A stretch of DNA of 64,000 nt from Cucumibacter marinus DSM 18995 (GCF_000429865.1 NZ_KE386979.1:52584-116583); one strand, 5' to 3'; positions 17,618 through 27,221 are shown, numbered from the stretch's first letter. The notes: a model not told the origin generated them from the sequence alone. Program-made: numbers and translations.

Positions 17618-18121
17618 CTACGCCGGCCGGCCCGCCCCGATCCCCACGCAGCCGGCGACACGCAGTGTTGCGGTTGTGGCGCAAGCGGCGATGACGAGCA
17701 ATTCCACCAAGGGTACGGGGCCCGTCAGCAGCACCAACATGAGTGCCCCCATCAGCGCGCCGCCGATATAGCGCCCCACCGGGTCGTAGACGGGCCGCTC
17801 GCTGGCGCTGCTGGCGATAAAGGCAAGAAATGCGAAGACGATCGCCAGGATCGGCCAGAGCGAAATCATGCCGGTGAGGGCGAGACCGGTGAAGCCGGCG
17901 AGAATAAGCGCGAAGTCTGCCCAGACGTCGAACCATGCGCCGAAATCGGAACTGGTGCCGAAATGCCGGGCGAGGCGGCCATCAGCAAAGTCCGTGGCGA
18001 TGGCAAGGGCGAGCAGCAGCGCCGCAGCGCCGTGCTGGCCGGTCGCTGTCAGCCAGGCCAGCGGCAATGCCGCCATGAGGCGGCTAAAGGTCAGGGCATG
18101 CGGGATGAGGCAGCGGCTCAT
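17618..18121 (-). CDS. CDP-alcohol phosphatidyltransferase family protein
   Basis: A 167-residue integral membrane protein with about 5-6 hydrophobic helices. It has the full catalytic signature D-x2-D-G-x2-A-R-x8-G-x3-D-x3-D (the DFADGRLAR segment followed by G-AWF-D-VWA-D). These enzymes join an alcohol (glycerol phosphate, inositol, serine and others) to a CDP-linked lipid. The protein is short for the family, and the alcohol cannot be read from the sequence. Its start overlaps the stop of the flavodoxin-like gene by 4 nt. Confidence 0.85.
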   Translation of the reverse strand: MSRCLIPHALTFSRLMAALPLAWLTATGQHGAAALLLALAIATDFADGRLARHFGTSSDFGAWFDVWADFALILAGFTGLALTGMISLWPILAIVFAFLAFIASSASERPVYDPVGRYIGGALMGALMLVLLTGPVPLVELLVIAACATTATLRVAGCVGIGAGRPA

Positions 18122-18699
18122 CGCTCAAGTTGCAGCGCGGCGCCTGCGCGTGTCGCCATTTCGACACCGATGTCGGTATTCGATCCCTCGATCGGTTCGT
18201 CGGGTTCATTGGGGCGCAGGACGGTGTAGGCCTGTTTGAAGACAATCTCTCCGCCGGCCGTGTCGACGGCGTTGCTCAAACGGCGCATGGCCGGGTCTGT
18301 GGTGCCGGCGCCTGTGAGGAGCAGGGCGAGCTTGTTGCCTTTCAGTGCACCAAGGCGCGCCAGGAAGCGGGTCAGCGGGCGGGCGGCGCGGTCCATGTAG
18401 ATCGGGGCGACGAGCACCAATAGATCATAGCGCTCGAGGCCGGTTCCGGCCTTGCGGCTGGGGGTGATCTGGTCGACGGCCCAGCCGTTTCGCTGAAGCC
18501 CGAGGGCGAACCCCTTCGCGATGCGCTCGGGATAGGCGCTGAGGCCGGGATGGCAGACAATCAGGGCCCGGCCAGATTTTCCGTCCTCCGCCAATGTCCT
18601 GAGAGACCGGGGACGTTCCCTGGTGATGGCCCAGAACAGGCCGGCCAGTGCCAGCGCGACAAGGACCACAATGATCGCGATGATGGTAAGAATTGTCAT
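18118..18699 (-). CDS. Membrane-anchored flavodoxin-fold protein
   Basis: A 193-residue protein with one N-terminal membrane helix (residues 2-26). A flavodoxin-like domain follows: RALIVCHPGLSAYPERIAKG resembles the phosphate-binding strand and loop, then DLLVLVAPIYMDRAARPLTRFL and KLALLLTGAG. The canonical (S/T)xTxNT FMN phosphate loop is not well preserved, so flavin binding is uncertain. It is translationally coupled to the CDP-alcohol phosphatidyltransferase gene, which hints at a lipid-related membrane role. Confidence 0.65.
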   Translation of the reverse strand: MTILTIIAIIVVLVALALAGLFWAITRERPRSLRTLAEDGKSGRALIVCHPGLSAYPERIAKGFALGLQRNGWAVDQITPSRKAGTGLERYDLLVLVAPIYMDRAARPLTRFLARLGALKGNKLALLLTGAGTTDPAMRRLSNAVDTAGGEIVFKQAYTVLRPNEPDEPIEGSNTDIGVEMATRAGAALQLER

Positions 18700-18765
18700 G
18701 TCACCGGCCTCCCCAAACCCTGGTTCAAGGCAAATGGGACTATAGGGCGCCGGTTACAAGACTGC

Positions 18766-19551
18766 CTAGAGCCCTGTCAGGCCGGTCAGCACCATGGAGA
18801 GATCGCCGAAGGCGGTGCCGATCAGGATCCGGTAGGGGATCGACAGGCCCTCGCGCCCGAGCGGGGCATACCAGATCAGCATGCGCTGGTTGGTCTTGAG
18901 ATATTCGGTCGATTCGGAGTTGGTGAAGTGCCCGGCTATCGGCTTGTAATTGAGATTGCACAGCACGACGGGTCCCTGGTAGCCGGTGCGCTGGGAGGTG
19001 GCTTCCTGATTGTCGTTGAAGCTCATCTGCATGTCGAAGCGCTCGATGCCGGTGAACAGCTCGAGCTTGCGATTGCAGACCTCGGGGCCGAAGCCATTGG
19101 TGCGTACTACAAAGGCGGCCAGCGGATCATTGACGCCGCGGCGGTCGGCATTGCGCAGTTCGACCCGGCCTTCCATGGCGGTCAGGGGCGGAATGACGCG
19201 TTCGCCGGTCACATTGCCGCCGCTCGCCTGATATTCGACGGTGAAGGCCTCGTCCTCGGTGCGGGTGGTGAGGGCGAAATAGTCCGAGCGAAGCTCGTTG
19301 CCGCGCACCCGCCCGGCCGAGGAGGCGATGGCGGTACCCGAGGCGACAAGGCTCGCCAGCCCGACCACGGTGCCATCAACGGACATGCGGTAACGGTCGC
19401 CCTCGATATTGAGCCCGATGGTGCCCGAGGCAATATTGGTGCCCCTCAGGGTCACGACATAGGAGGCGTTGACGAAGAGCTCGGCGGCGCTGGCCAGGCT
19501 TGATGTCAGGCACAGCGCGATGAGGGCGGCGATACGAAGGGCAGCGGGCAA
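18766..19551 (-). CDS. DUF3108-domain exported protein
   Basis: A 261-residue protein with a clear signal peptide (LRIAALIALCLTSSLASA). The beta-rich DUF3108-type body begins with a long strand pair (ASYVVTLRGTNIASGTIGLNI) and has a late segment YLKTNQRMLIWYAPLGREGLSIPYRI. Such proteins are periplasmic or outer-membrane associated and of unknown function. It is divergent from the L28 gene. Confidence 0.75.
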   Translation of the reverse strand: MPAALRIAALIALCLTSSLASAAELFVNASYVVTLRGTNIASGTIGLNIEGDRYRMSVDGTVVGLASLVASGTAIASSAGRVRGNELRSDYFALTTRTEDEAFTVEYQASGGNVTGERVIPPLTAMEGRVELRNADRRGVNDPLAAFVVRTNGFGPEVCNRKLELFTGIERFDMQMSFNDNQEATSQRTGYQGPVVLCNLNYKPIAGHFTNSESTEYLKTNQRMLIWYAPLGREGLSIPYRILIGTAFGDLSMVLTGLTGL

Positions 19552-19662
19552 TGGAGCGTCCAGGGTTCGCGTGCGAGGGGACCGGTTTACCGAATCATGG
19601 TGTATAAAGGGTGACTATGGTGTTATTCGAGGGCAAGAGGGTGGCAATCAGCGCGCTTGGTC

Positions 19663-19691
19663 TTGACGCGCACGGGCGCTTTGACTAACTA
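19663..19691 (+). promoter_or_regulatory. Predicted promoter of rpmB
   Basis: TTGACG and TAACTA are separated by 17 nt, with initiation expected about 75 nt upstream of the L28 start codon. The match is good for an alphaproteobacterial housekeeping promoter. Confidence 0.6.
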
Positions 19692-19774
19692 GGCGCAACT
19701 TTTTTCGACAAACCCGGTGCCGGCGCCGCGATTTCGACGGGCTGCCGGCCTTTTGATGGATATAGGACATAGCC

Positions 19775-20062
19775 ATGGCACGGCGTTGTGAACTCACCGG
19801 CAAGGGCGTGATGTCGGGCAATAATGTGAGCCACGCGCTCAACCGCACCCGGCGCAAGTTCCTTCCGAACCTGTCGACCGTCAAGCTCGCCTCCGAAACG
19901 CTGGGGGAGACCTACAAGTTCAAGGTTTCCGCTTCCGCGCTTCGCACGGTCGAGCATCGCGGCGGTCTCGATGCGTTTCTGTTGAAGGCCAGTGACGGCG
20001 AACTTTCCGATCGCGCTCTCGCGGTCAAGAAGGCCGTCAAGAAGGCCCAGCCCGCCGCCTAA
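19775..20062 (+). CDS. rpmB: 50S ribosomal protein L28
   Basis: A 95-residue ribosomal protein. The opening [25 protein letters not shown] is the L28 signature, followed by [13 protein letters not shown] and [17 protein letters not shown]. It is a component of the large subunit near the exit-site region. It has its own predicted promoter and a downstream terminator, so it is probably monocistronic. The length is normal for alphaproteobacterial L28. Confidence 0.97.
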   Translation: MARRCELTGKGVMSGNNVSHALNRTRRKFLPNLSTVKLASETLGETYKFKVSASALRTVEHRGGLDAFLLKASDGELSDRALAVKKAVKKAQPAA

Positions 20063-20110
20063 GGCCGGGAAAACGAGATTGCATCCGTCTCTGGCGGATG
20101 CTTAGAGAAG

Positions 20111-20140
20111 ACCGCGTGGCCACCGCCGCGCGGTTTTTTG
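20111..20140 (+). terminator. Terminator of rpmB
   Basis: The stem ACCGCG/CGCGGT closes a GC-rich loop and is followed by six T residues. A separate perfect hairpin (GCATCCG-TCTCTGG-CGGATGC, 20081-20101) lies between it and the L28 stop. Confidence 0.75.
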
Positions 20141-20164
20141 TTCATCCCGCGCCGGTCACTTGCC

Positions 20165-20191
20165 GGAATGCGGACAACAGAGGTGCATTCC
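20165..20191 (+). promoter_or_regulatory. Hairpin enclosing the ribosome-binding site of the YhhQ-type gene
   Basis: GGAATGC (20165-20171) pairs perfectly with GCATTCC (20185-20191), two nt before the ATG at 20194. The loop carries AGAGG, the only Shine-Dalgarno-like sequence. The stem should hinder initiation when formed. Whether it is ligand-controlled cannot be told. Confidence 0.45.
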
Positions 20192-20193
20192 TT

Positions 20194-20823
20194 ATGCTCA
20201 CTCGCCTAATCGTGGCGTTTGTCGCCATGGTGGCCGTTGTCGCCACGTCCAACTTTCTCGTTCAGTTTCAAGTCGAGGCTTCGCTCGGCCCCGTCGATCT
20301 GGCGCAGATCCTCACCTGGGGGGCGTTCACCTATCCGGCTGCGTTTCTCGTCACCGATCTCACCAACCGCCATTTCGGCCCTCGCCTCGCGCGGATCGTC
20401 GTGCTGGCCGGCTTCATTGTCGCTGTCGCGATGTCGATCTGGCTGGCCACGCCACGCATCGCCATTGCCTCGGGCAGCGCCTTCATTGTCGCGCAGATGC
20501 TCGATGTGTCGATCTTCAACTGGCTGCGACAAGGCCGCTGGTGGCGGGCGCCGCTTGCCTCCTCGCTGATCGGCTCGGTCATCGACACCACGATCTTCTT
20601 TTCGCTGGCCTTTGCGCCGTTCTTTGCGGGTATCGATTCAACGCTGGGGCTCGAGGACAGTTCGCTCGGCTTTGGCGTGCCGTTCCTGTCGGTGGGCGCC
20701 GAGGTGCCGCTGTGGATCTCGCTGGCGGTCGGTGACTTCCTCGTCAAGCTCTTGATGGCGGCGATCCTGCTGGCGCCCTATGGCGCTCTGCGCCGGCGCA
20801 TACCTGAAGGCGCGCCTGCCTGA
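20194..20823 (+). CDS. Queuosine-precursor-type VUT transporter (YhhQ family)
   Basis: A 209-residue membrane protein with about six helices. It carries the family block LTWGAFTYPAAFLVTDLTNRHFGPRLAR and a later QMLDVSIFNWLRQGRWWRAPLASSLIGSVIDTTIFF, both hallmarks of the VUT/YhhQ family. E. coli YhhQ imports the queuosine precursors preQ0/preQ1 for tRNA modification. An upstream in-frame start exists at 20098, but it lies before the L28 terminator. ATG 20194 has AGAGG 10 nt upstream and starts directly at the first membrane helix. Confidence 0.88.
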   Translation: MLTRLIVAFVAMVAVVATSNFLVQFQVEASLGPVDLAQILTWGAFTYPAAFLVTDLTNRHFGPRLARIVVLAGFIVAVAMSIWLATPRIAIASGSAFIVAQMLDVSIFNWLRQGRWWRAPLASSLIGSVIDTTIFFSLAFAPFFAGIDSTLGLEDSSLGFGVPFLSVGAEVPLWISLAVGDFLVKLLMAAILLAPYGALRRRIPEGAPA

Positions 20824-20847
20824 AAGGGCCAAGGACTGTAGATATGC

Positions 20848-20875
20848 AAAGGGCGGCTCGTGGCCGCCCTTTTTG
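20848..20875 (+). terminator. Terminator between the convergent YhhQ-type and M42 genes
   Basis: AAAGGGCGGC-TCGTG-GCCGCCCTTT is a 10-bp perfect stem, continued by T residues on the plus strand. On the minus strand the tail is only TTTG, so it may work weakly in that direction too. Confidence 0.8.
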
Positions 20876-20900
20876 ATTTCCCGAATGGAGACCGTCCCGA

Positions 20901-21950
20901 CTAGGCGAGTTCGGACAGATAGGCGGAGAGCAGGTCGCGCGCAGCCTTGAGGTCGGTCTTGTCGATGGTCTCGGTCACGGTGTGGATGTAGCGCGTGCCG
21001 ACGACGATACCGATGGCCCTGGCGCCCGCGCCGGCCTGCTGGGTGGCGGCGCCGTCCTGCCCGCCCCGGGCGAGGATGGTGCGCTGATGGGGAATGTCGT
21101 GCTTCTTGGCCAGCGCTTCGAATTCGCGCACAAGGCCGATATCGGCGATGAAGGAAGAATCCTTCACATGGATACCGACGCCCTTGCCCTGCTGGGTCAC
21201 GGCCTGCTTTTCGGGTACGCCCGGTGTGTCGCAGGCGAGCGTGGTGTCGATGCCGATGCCGATATCGGGCATGATCCCGAAAGCCGAGGTGCGCGCGCCG
21301 CGCAGGCCGACTTCCTCCTGGGTGGTGAAGACCACATGGATCTCGCAGGCATGGTCGAGCTTCTTGTCGATCAGACGACGCACAGCCTCGATACCGAGCC
21401 AGCAGGCGACACGATTGTCGAGCGCCTTGGAGACGACCTTGTCACCCATTTCGAACAGGGGCTCGTCCATGACGACATAGTCGCCGACCTGCACCTTGTC
21501 GCGGGTCTTCTTGCCCAGCCCCAGATCGATGAAGAAATCGGCGATCTCGGGAATCTTCTTGGCATCTTCGGGCGCCTGGATGTGCACCGGCTTGCCGGCG
21601 GGGTTCATGACGCCCTTGATGTCGCCATCGTCGGTGCATACCAGCACGCGCCGGGAGAAGAGGTTGCGATTGTCGAAACCGCCGACCGGGTCGACATGCA
21701 CCCAGCCTTCCGGCGTCACATGGCTAACGAGGAAACCGATCTCGTCCATATGGCAGGCGAGCATCACCTTTTTGGGCTCTCCATCACCCTTGCGGGTGGG
21801 TTTGCGCACGCAGATCAGCGAGCCCATCGGGTCGGTGGTGACCTCGTCGAACAGGCCCTTGATTTCGGCCTCGATCAGGGCGCGAACGCGGTCCTCACGG
21901 CCGGGGACACCGGGGGTCTCGCACAGCCGGCGCAGCAGGTCGATATTCAT
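20901..21950 (-). CDS. M42-family metallopeptidase
   Basis: A 349-residue protein with M42 (glutamyl/deblocking aminopeptidase, Frv-type) features: MLACHMDEIGFLV (first metal His/Asp), DNRVACWLGIEAVRRL (bridging Asp), FTTQEEVGLRGARTSAF (catalytic and metal Glu pair), GIGIDTTLACDTPG, and a C-terminal GTRYIHTVTE with the last His. It hydrolyses N-terminal residues from peptides as a cytoplasmic di-metal enzyme, usually in large tetrahedral assemblies. ATG 21950 follows GAGGATT; an in-frame start 15 nt upstream is less likely. Confidence 0.92.
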   Translation of the reverse strand: MNIDLLRRLCETPGVPGREDRVRALIEAEIKGLFDEVTTDPMGSLICVRKPTRKGDGEPKKVMLACHMDEIGFLVSHVTPEGWVHVDPVGGFDNRNLFSRRVLVCTDDGDIKGVMNPAGKPVHIQAPEDAKKIPEIADFFIDLGLGKKTRDKVQVGDYVVMDEPLFEMGDKVVSKALDNRVACWLGIEAVRRLIDKKLDHACEIHVVFTTQEEVGLRGARTSAFGIMPDIGIGIDTTLACDTPGVPEKQAVTQQGKGVGIHVKDSSFIADIGLVREFEALAKKHDIPHQRTILARGGQDGAATQQAGAGARAIGIVVGTRYIHTVTETIDKTDLKAARDLLSAYLSELA

Positions 21951-22043
21951 AAAGAAAATCCTCAAGCGGGGTTCTAAAGCGGCAACATTGCCGAGTTTCG
22001 CGCCCTGTTCAAGACGGTGATCCCACGGGGTCTGCGGGTTGCA

Positions 22044-23108
22044 TCAATCTTGCGCGGGCAGGGCGAACTGCAGGATCAGCGTGCGTTCCCAGTCGTTGAA
22101 ATTGTCATCGGAGATGACCGAGAGCCGGGTTTCGCCATCCGGACCCTGGTGAATCGCCAGTCCTTCCATATTGTCGATCTCGCCGCCCGAGGCGGTCAGC
22201 ACCGCCTCGCCCTGCAGGCGATTGCCGGGCACAACCTCTGCGGCGGGAATGCGGGTGATCTGCATGCGGAAGGTCAATAGCCCGAGCCCGCGCTCGAGCA
22301 CATAGAGGTCGCCATTGGGCGCAAAGCCGCAGGCGGTGGGGTTGAGGCCGGCTGTGCGGTGATAGCTCAAGGGGCCCCGGTCGCGCACGCCGAGCAGGAA
22401 TGCGCGGCTCGAATTTTCCCCGTCCTCGACATTCTCGGTGATCAACAGCGTTGAGCCCGCAATGGGCGAAGCCGGAGAGGCGATGCACACGGCTTCAAGC
22501 GATTCGTTCGAGCGCAGCTCGGCCAGCCAGTCGGGGATGGTGACCTCGCGGGCGGCGCCGCCGGGACGGCCATTGGTCAGATCGAAATCGGCGACCCGGG
22601 TCAGGTTCTCAAAGCCCACCCGGACCGCCGCGGGGTTCCCATCGCGGAAGATCGTTTCGACCGCCTCGGCGTCGCGCGAGTAGTTTGGCGGCAGGGCATT
22701 GCCCTTGGAGTTGGCGATCGGGACGATCTGGCCGCCGGAGATGGCGATGGGCGCGCCGGCGGAATCATAAGTCAGGCGCGCGGAAATGAACTGGCCGCGA
22801 TCGGAAACGGTGATCATGGTATCCGCATCGCCGGCAAAGGTGATGCCGGAGAGGCCGCCGAAATCCAGGGACTCGGACCGCAGCTCGAGCCCGCCACGCC
22901 AGATCAGGCGATCGACCGTGCCGCCATAGGGCGTGTCGCGGAACCGCTCTATGGGAACGGCGGTGATGGTGATGGCGGCCGGTACAGGTTCACCCGATTT
23001 CGGCTCCGGCAGGATGCGCGATTGCGCCAGCGCTATGCCGGACAGGCTCACCGCAAGCGAGGCTGCAAGCAGCATCGTTGCGGCAATGCCCCCGTGAAAC
23101 CGTCGCAT
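22044..23108 (-). CDS. Exported esterase-like/phytase-like beta-propeller protein
   Basis: A 354-residue protein with a signal peptide (residues 10-28, ending GIALAQS). The body matches the 'esterase-like activity of phytase' family: FGGLSGITF, TMITVSDRGQFISARL, NYSRDAEAVE, NESLEAVCIASP and a last IDNMEGLAIHQG. It is predicted to be a periplasmic beta-propeller, but true phytase activity is not shown for this clade. The start overlaps the cobT stop by 1 nt (TGATG), a conserved-looking coupling. Confidence 0.8.
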   Translation of the reverse strand: MRRFHGGIAATMLLAASLAVSLSGIALAQSRILPEPKSGEPVPAAITITAVPIERFRDTPYGGTVDRLIWRGGLELRSESLDFGGLSGITFAGDADTMITVSDRGQFISARLTYDSAGAPIAISGGQIVPIANSKGNALPPNYSRDAEAVETIFRDGNPAAVRVGFENLTRVADFDLTNGRPGGAAREVTIPDWLAELRSNESLEAVCIASPASPIAGSTLLITENVEDGENSSRAFLLGVRDRGPLSYHRTAGLNPTACGFAPNGDLYVLERGLGLLTFRMQITRIPAAEVVPGNRLQGEAVLTASGGEIDNMEGLAIHQGPDGETRLSVISDDNFNDWERTLILQFALPAQD

Positions 23109-25015
23109 CAGCCTGCGCGCCGCGCCTTTGGCGTTCGGCCACCGGCTGACTTGGGGCCGACCGGCTCTTCCTCGAACAGGGCCGCGAGCTCGTCAGTCAT
23201 GGCGCCGGCCAGCTCCTCGGCGTCGAGCAGGGTGACCGCGCGCCGGTAATAGCGCGTCACATCATGGCCGATGCCGATGGCGATCAGCTGCACCGGGGAC
23301 CGGGTTTCGATATCATCGATCACGAAGCGCAAATGGTTCTCCAGGTAATTGCCCGGATTGACGCTCTGGGTACTGTCGTCGACCGGGGCACCATCGGAGA
23401 TAACCATCAGGATGCGGCGGTTTTCGGGCCGTCCCAGCAAGCGTTTATGGGCCCATTGCAGGGCTTCGCCGTCGATATTTTCCTTCAACAATCCTTCGCG
23501 CATCATCAGGCCGAGATTGCGCTTGGCGTGACGCCAGGGCTCGTCGGCGGCCTTGTAGATGATGTGGCGGACATCGTTGACCCGGCCCGGATTGGGCGGG
23601 CGCCCGGCCTGCATCCAGGCTTCGCGGGATTTGCCACCCTTCCAGGCACGGGTGGTGAAACCGAGGATCTCGACCTTGACCCCGCAGCGTTCGAGGGTGC
23701 GGGCGAGAATGTCGCCACAGATCGCCGCGATGGTAATCGGGCGGCCGCGCATGGATCCGGAATTGTCGATCAGAAGGGTCACGACGGTATCGCGGAAATC
23801 GGTGTCGCGTTCGGCCTTGAAGCTCAAGGGCTGCAGCGGGTCGGTGACCACGCGGGTGAGCCTTGCGGTATCGAGCACGCCCTCTTCGAGGTCGAAGTCC
23901 CAGGAACGCGACTGCTGCGCCATCAGGCGACGCTGCAGCTTGTTGGCAAGCCGCGCAACGGCACCCGCCAGGCTTTCGAGCTGCTTGTCGAGGAGACCGC
24001 GCAAATGCTCGAGCTCATCGGTCGGGCAGAGATCGGTCGCCATCACCACTTCATCGAACTTGGTGGTGAAGGGCTTGTAGTCGGGCATGTTGCGGCGGTC
24101 GGCGGGCGCGGCATCGCCCGGCGGGGGCGGCGGCTCGTCGCCGCTGACATCGTCGGCTTCCTCGGTCTCGGTTTCGGCCCATTCGGTGTCAGCGCCTTCG
24201 ACCTCGCCCATTTCCTCGCTGTCGCCGGGGGCTTCTTCGGCCTCGGACTGCTCGTCCTGGCCGTCGGTGTCGCCCTGGTCGGTTTCGGTCTGCTGATCGA
24301 GCGCGTTCTGGGGATTGGAGTCTTCGCCGTAATCCTCTTCCTCGCCCTCGGCGTTTTCCATCTCGGCGTCCGAGATCAGGTCGAGGTCGTGCAGCACGGA
24401 GCGGGCGACCTTGGAAAAGGCATCCTGGTCTTCGAGCAGTTCGCCGAGTTCGTCAAAGGACTTGCCGGCCTTGTCCTCGATCGCGCCGCGCCACATGTCG
24501 ACCAGCTTGCGCCCTGAAGAAGGGACCTCCATGCCGGCCAGCTTTTCGCGCAGCATCAGTCCCAGCGCCTCGGCAAGCGGGGCGTCTGACTGGTCGGTGA
24601 TGCGGTTCATATTGGCGCGGAACAGCCGGTCTTCGAGCGCCTCGGTGAGATTGGCCTTCATGCCCGGCATGCGCTGACAGCCGAGCGTTTCGACGCGGGC
24701 CTGTTCGAGCGCATCAAAGGCGGCGCGGGCGTCGGGGTCCTTGGGCGCCATGCGGCGATGGGCGGCATCGTCATGGGCGGCCAGGCGCATGGCCATGGCA
24801 TCGCCCTGCCCGCGGGCGATGGCGATGTCCTGGATGGTGGGGGAGCGCGAGAGATTGGCCAGCCGCGCCTTGTCCTTTGTCAGGATGGGGCGGTCGGCGG
24901 TGAAGGCGACTTCAAGGTCACGCTCGCCGGAAATGGCGCGCATGGTCCCGCCCACGGCCGATTTGAAGGTGGTCGTGGGGTCGGGACGATTGGCTTTGCT
25001 GGGCGGGGCGGCCAT
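23108..25015 (-). CDS. cobT: Cobaltochelatase subunit CobT
   Basis: A 635-residue protein. The N-terminal helical region is followed by a long acidic linker (about residues 220-320, Glu/Asp/Gln-rich). The C-terminal von Willebrand A domain has an intact MIDAS motif DNSGS near residue 417 and a later [12 protein letters not shown]. CobT works with CobS as the AAA+ motor part of the aerobic cobaltochelatase that inserts cobalt into hydrogenobyrinate diamide. The large subunit CobN is not in the window. ATG 25015 follows AGGAG by 6 nt. It lies 19 nt downstream of cobS. Confidence 0.95.
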   Translation of the reverse strand: MAAPPSKANRPDPTTTFKSAVGGTMRAISGERDLEVAFTADRPILTKDKARLANLSRSPTIQDIAIARGQGDAMAMRLAAHDDAAHRRMAPKDPDARAAFDALEQARVETLGCQRMPGMKANLTEALEDRLFRANMNRITDQSDAPLAEALGLMLREKLAGMEVPSSGRKLVDMWRGAIEDKAGKSFDELGELLEDQDAFSKVARSVLHDLDLISDAEMENAEGEEEDYGEDSNPQNALDQQTETDQGDTDGQDEQSEAEEAPGDSEEMGEVEGADTEWAETETEEADDVSGDEPPPPPGDAAPADRRNMPDYKPFTTKFDEVVMATDLCPTDELEHLRGLLDKQLESLAGAVARLANKLQRRLMAQQSRSWDFDLEEGVLDTARLTRVVTDPLQPLSFKAERDTDFRDTVVTLLIDNSGSMRGRPITIAAICGDILARTLERCGVKVEILGFTTRAWKGGKSREAWMQAGRPPNPGRVNDVRHIIYKAADEPWRHAKRNLGLMMREGLLKENIDGEALQWAHKRLLGRPENRRILMVISDGAPVDDSTQSVNPGNYLENHLRFVIDDIETRSPVQLIAIGIGHDVTRYYRRAVTLLDAEELAGAMTDELAALFEEEPVGPKSAGGRTPKARRAG

Positions 25016-25034
25016 AAACGCTCCTGGCGACGCC

Positions 25035-26012
25035 TCAGGCGCTGATGGCGAGGTTCGCTGCGCTTTCGGGCAGATCGACGCCAAACACGCGCTGATAGAA
25101 TTCGGCGACCAGCGGGCGCTCGAGCTCGTCGCACTTGTTGAGGAAGGTCAGGCGGAAGGCAAAGCCCAGATCGCCGAAGATCTCGGCATTCTCGGCCCAG
25201 GTGATCACCGTACGCGGGCTCATGACCGTCGAAAGATCGCCGTTCATGAAGGCCGAGCGGGTGAGGTCGGCGAGCCGGACCATATTGTCGATGGTCTTGC
25301 GGCCATCCTCGGTGTCATAGCTCTTGGCCTTGGCCAGAACGATCCCGGCTTCCTTGTCGTGCGCCAGGTAATTGAGCGTCGTCACGATCGACCAGCGGTC
25401 CATCTGGCCCTGGTTGATCTGCTGCGTGCCATGATAGAGGCCCGAAGTGTCACCAAGACCGATGGTGTTGGTGGTGGCGAACAGCCGGAAGGCAGGGTGC
25501 GGACGGATGACCTTGTTCTGGTCGAGAAGGGTCAGCCGGCCCGATACCTCGAGCACGCGCTGGATGACGAACATCACGTCCGGGCGACCGGCATCGTATT
25601 CGTCGAAAACCAGCGCAATATTGTTCTTGAGCGCCCAGGGCAAAATGCCGTCGCGGAATTCGGTGATCTGCATGCCGTCCTTCACCACGATCGCGTCCTT
25701 GCCCACGAGATCGATACGGGAGACGTGGCTGTCGAGATTGACGCGGACCAGCGGCCAGTTGAGGCGCGCCGCAACCTGCTCGATATGGGTCGATTTGCCG
25801 GTGCCGTGATAGCCCTGCACCATGACGCGGCGATTGAAGGCAAAGCCGGCGAGAATGGCGAGGGTGGTGTTGCGGTCGAACAGATAGTCCGGGTCGAGAT
25901 CCGGCACATGTTCGTCAGGCTCGGCGAAGCCCTTGACCACCATGTCGCTGTCGATATCGAACACATCGCGGACATTGTAGTCGTGGGTGGGCAGGCTCAA
26001 TTCTTCAGTCAT
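25035..26012 (-). CDS. cobS: Cobaltochelatase subunit CobS
   Basis: A 325-residue AAA+ ATPase. Walker A GYHGTGKS is at residues 67-74. Walker B-type [16 protein letters not shown] follows, then [33 protein letters not shown], the MoxR/CobS sensor region with the arginine segment. CobS forms hexameric rings that drive cobalt insertion with CobT and CobN. The length and start are as in Pseudomonas/Brucella CobS. It is first of the cobS-cobT-phytase-like unit. Confidence 0.96.
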   Translation of the reverse strand: MTEELSLPTHDYNVRDVFDIDSDMVVKGFAEPDEHVPDLDPDYLFDRNTTLAILAGFAFNRRVMVQGYHGTGKSTHIEQVAARLNWPLVRVNLDSHVSRIDLVGKDAIVVKDGMQITEFRDGILPWALKNNIALVFDEYDAGRPDVMFVIQRVLEVSGRLTLLDQNKVIRPHPAFRLFATTNTIGLGDTSGLYHGTQQINQGQMDRWSIVTTLNYLAHDKEAGIVLAKAKSYDTEDGRKTIDNMVRLADLTRSAFMNGDLSTVMSPRTVITWAENAEIFGDLGFAFRLTFLNKCDELERPLVAEFYQRVFGVDLPESAANLAISA

Positions 26013-26246
26013 CGGATCAGTCTTTGTTCGTGCCAGATGGGGCGTTCGTGCAAGGATGGTCGGCCACGGTTCGGGCCGCGCGGTGGTATAGCAAGGAATA
26101 TAGGTATGGCCTAGGGCGGATTGAACGCCCCCGCCCGGTCAAAATCCCCGTCTGCCTTGCCGTTGCGGGGTTTTGTCGATTTTGCCGGTTGGGCGGATCG
26201 GCCTGCGGCCGCGTCCGAAGGGGCCGCGCGCTAGCCAATTCGCGCC

Positions 26247-26909
26247 CTAGACAAACCCTTTGGCCTTCAAATGGGTGTAGGCCGCGATGATGTTGCGCAG
26301 CCGTTCCTCGGACCCCTTGTCGCCGCCATTGGCGTCCGGGTGGTGTTTCTTGACGAGGTCCTTGTAGGCGGACTTGATCGCTTCCTTGTCCGGCGGCCCC
26401 TCAATCCCCAACAGTTCGAGCGCCTGGCGGTCGGCTTCGGCAAGGACGCGCTGGCCACGGGAGCGGGGCTTGGGGCCCTCGGTGCCGCCGGTGCGGGCGC
26501 GCTGGGACCGGGCGAAGGTGTTGAACGGGTCGTGCATGCGCCGGCCCGACCAGTCATGCGGGCGCGACTTGCGGGCGGTCGGATCGCCGGTTTCCGCTTC
26601 CCGGCTCCATTTGTTGGTGCCCATCTTCCAGGTCTGCTGCTCGTCGACCGAGGCGCCGGCGGTGCGCACATACTGGTCGACCTCGGCCTCGCTCATGCGC
26701 GCCAGATAGTTGAACGCCTGATTATAGCGCCTGACATGCTTGAGGCAGAAAGCGTATTGCCCGTCGCTGTCGCCACCCTTGGGCGCCTTGTGGGTGCCGG
26801 GCATTTCGCAACCGCCCCAGGCGCATTGGATGCGCTGTGGTGGCTCGTGCTTTTCCCCGGTCGGTCCCCGGCGCTTGATCTTGATCTTGTCGAACAGCTT
26901 GGAATCCAA
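26247..26909 (-). CDS. J-domain (DnaJ-like) molecular chaperone protein
   Basis: A 220-residue protein with the J domain at the C-terminus (the last 60 residues), including the HPD triad within KKHHPDANGGDKGS. The N-terminal half has a short Cys/His-containing segment (QCAWGGCEMPGTHKAP, FCLKHVRRYNQAFNY) that may bind a metal. This layout is common in alphaproteobacteria beside cobS. I favour TTG 26909, because TAGGAG lies 8 nt before it and the product then starts DSKLFDKI. A GTG 33 nt further upstream is the alternative. It would stimulate a DnaK partner on unknown clients. Confidence 0.82.
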   Translation of the reverse strand: MDSKLFDKIKIKRRGPTGEKHEPPQRIQCAWGGCEMPGTHKAPKGGDSDGQYAFCLKHVRRYNQAFNYLARMSEAEVDQYVRTAGASVDEQQTWKMGTNKWSREAETGDPTARKSRPHDWSGRRMHDPFNTFARSQRARTGGTEGPKPRSRGQRVLAEADRQALELLGIEGPPDKEAIKSAYKDLVKKHHPDANGGDKGSEERLRNIIAAYTHLKAKGFV

Positions 26910-26966
26910 GACAACTGCTCCTACTTGGTTCGGCACCTGCACCGGCCCTGAACAATCGAGGATCCG

Positions 26967-27221
26967 ATGACGACAAAGTCCGAAATCATATCAAAACTCA
27001 ACACGGCCTTCGAGCCTTCGGCTCTCGAGGTCATCGACGAATCCGAATTGCATCGCGGCCATGCGGGCTGGCGCGAAGGGGGAGGTACCCATTTCCGCAT
27101 CCGAATCGCGGCGGACAAGCTTGGCGGGTTGAGCCGTGTGGCACAACACCGGGCGATCATGGATAGCCTCAGTGATGAATTTGCCGCCGGGCTGCACGCG
27201 CTCGCGATCGAGGTGAAATAG
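26967..27221 (+). CDS. BolA-family protein
   Basis: An 84-residue BolA-like protein: the helix-strand opening, the ALEVIDESELHRGHAG strand with the conserved His, the THFRIRIAADKLGGLSRVAQHRAIMD block and a final ALAIEV strand. BolA proteins bind monothiol glutaredoxins and [2Fe-2S] clusters and some also bind DNA. It is divergent from the J-domain gene, a neighbourhood usual in Rhizobiales. Confidence 0.92.
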   Translation: MTTKSEIISKLNTAFEPSALEVIDESELHRGHAGWREGGGTHFRIRIAADKLGGLSRVAQHRAIMDSLSDEFAAGLHALAIEVK

